Shown: positions 10,998 to 11,544 of the stretch, piece by piece
Layout: every line of letters begins with the position of its first letter
How positions within the stretch are numbered: the first letter of the stretch is position 1
From: Candolleomyces eurysporus
Lineage: Eukaryota > Basidiomycota > Agaricomycetes > Agaricales > Psathyrellaceae
NCBI GenBank assembly: GCA_027579435.1
Contig: JANBPK010001431.1
Coordinates: forward strand, 1-11,544
Reading direction: 5' to 3'
Length of the DNA stretch: 11,544 nt
Notes under the pieces: generated by a model
Told to the model about the DNA's origin: nothing
What the model saw: the letters and a program-made list of their open reading frames with translations, nothing else
The model's database searches: none
Position numbers and translations under genes: made by a program

Positions 10998-11544
10998 ATG
11001 TTTGAGCCCACCAGAGGAGGCACGAGAGGTGGGCAGGCAGAGTTCAAGTGGTCCGATGTGTCTGCGGACAAGGACCGTGAGGTGAGTTCCAGCCCAAGTA
11101 TGGACCTTGTTGTCAGTCATGCTTAACGAAACGACAACAATGCCTAGCATTATTTGGGTCATAGCATCAACGCTCCTACTGGACGATGGCAAAAGAACAA
11201 AGATGTTCATTGGTACTCACGAGATGCAGACCAGACAGAGTCGGAGCGGCAGGAAGAGTTGAGGAAGGTGAAGGAGGCGGAGGCGGAGGCGTTGGCAGCT
11301 GTCTTGTGCGTGTTTTCTGTCTTCTGTTGGTTTCGCGCTCAATGTGGGCTTTGGATTGTAGAGGATATGAACCGACGAAACCCAAGGCAGATGGGGACGG
11401 TCCAGCGACTTCAGCAAACCAGATTCCCTTACCTGTCAACCCAGAGAAAGTGGCGCAGGAAAAGGCCGCCAAGGAGGAGCGTAAACGCCAAAAGGCAGAG
11501 CGGAAAGAAGAAAAGCGTCGGAAGAAGGAAGAAAAGAGGTCACG
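10998..11544 (+). CDS. MMtag-domain protein (multiple myeloma tumor-associated protein 2-like), 3' truncated by window
   Basis: Three exons are visible: 10998-11081, 11148-11305 and 11362 to the window end, with introns of 66 and 56 nt. The joined N-terminus carries the MMtag signature in order: RGGTRGGQ (6-13), FKWSDV, DKDRE then HYLGHSINAP, TGRWQKNKDVHWYS, then a REEL-type helix ending A-V-L-G-Y-E. This closely parallels human MMTAG2 (C1orf35), a nuclear protein of poorly defined function linked to phosphorylation and RNA-related complexes. After the domain comes a Lys/Arg/Glu-rich helical tail (KEERKRQKAERKEEK and similar), typical of the family's charged C-terminus and likely nuclear. A phase-2 intron splits the Leu codon of V-L-G-Y, which supports the splice model. 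The stop lies beyond the window. The gene is divergent from the large disordered-protein gene. Confidence 0.92.

Overview
The window looks like nuclear DNA of a filamentous fungus, most likely an agaricomycete basidiomycete. Genes are densely packed and broken by many introns of about 49-76 nt with GT..AG ends. Exon joins rebuilt by hand restore complete, well-known eukaryotic protein families. No bacterial operon, RNA gene, CRISPR array or virus was seen. A genus cannot be named from the sequence alone.

Layout. (1) 93-1054 (+): an 8-exon Ras-superfamily GTPase of the Rap/Rsr1 type, 186 residues, ending in a CAAX box. (2) 1331-3929 (+): an 11-exon DEAD-box RNA helicase of the Dbp2/p68 (DDX5) type, 539 residues. 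It has glycine-rich tails and one intron of 497 nt, against 51-61 nt for its other nine introns. (3) 3930-6601: gene-poor DNA holding a degenerate tandem array (period about 136-143 bp, 5289 to about 5968) and a 269-bp element with perfect 29-bp terminal inverted repeats and TA duplications (5683-5951), inserted in the third array copy. (4) About 6602-7448 (+): a small unrecognised gene with one clear intron and an unresolved 5' end. (5) 8035-10823 (-): a 4-exon gene for an 867-residue, mostly disordered, probably nuclear protein with a short coiled coil, an 11-proline run and a WH2-like motif. (6) 10998 to the window end (+): the first three exons of an MMtag-domain (multiple myeloma tumor-associated protein 2-like) gene, divergent from gene 5.

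The genes do not form a pathway; they are ordinary fungal neighbours. The best leads are the long helicase intron, whose position matches the autoregulatory DBP2 intron of yeasts and which reads through in frame to a truncated protein; the miniature Tc1/mariner-like element, whose empty site is preserved in a sister repeat copy; and the GTPase, which has alanine at the Gln61 position and TKLD in place of NKxD. Seven N bases occur. Four abut homopolymer runs and the other three lie inside the tandem array, so they look like sequencing or assembly ambiguity. All exon models are manual and unconfirmed by transcripts.
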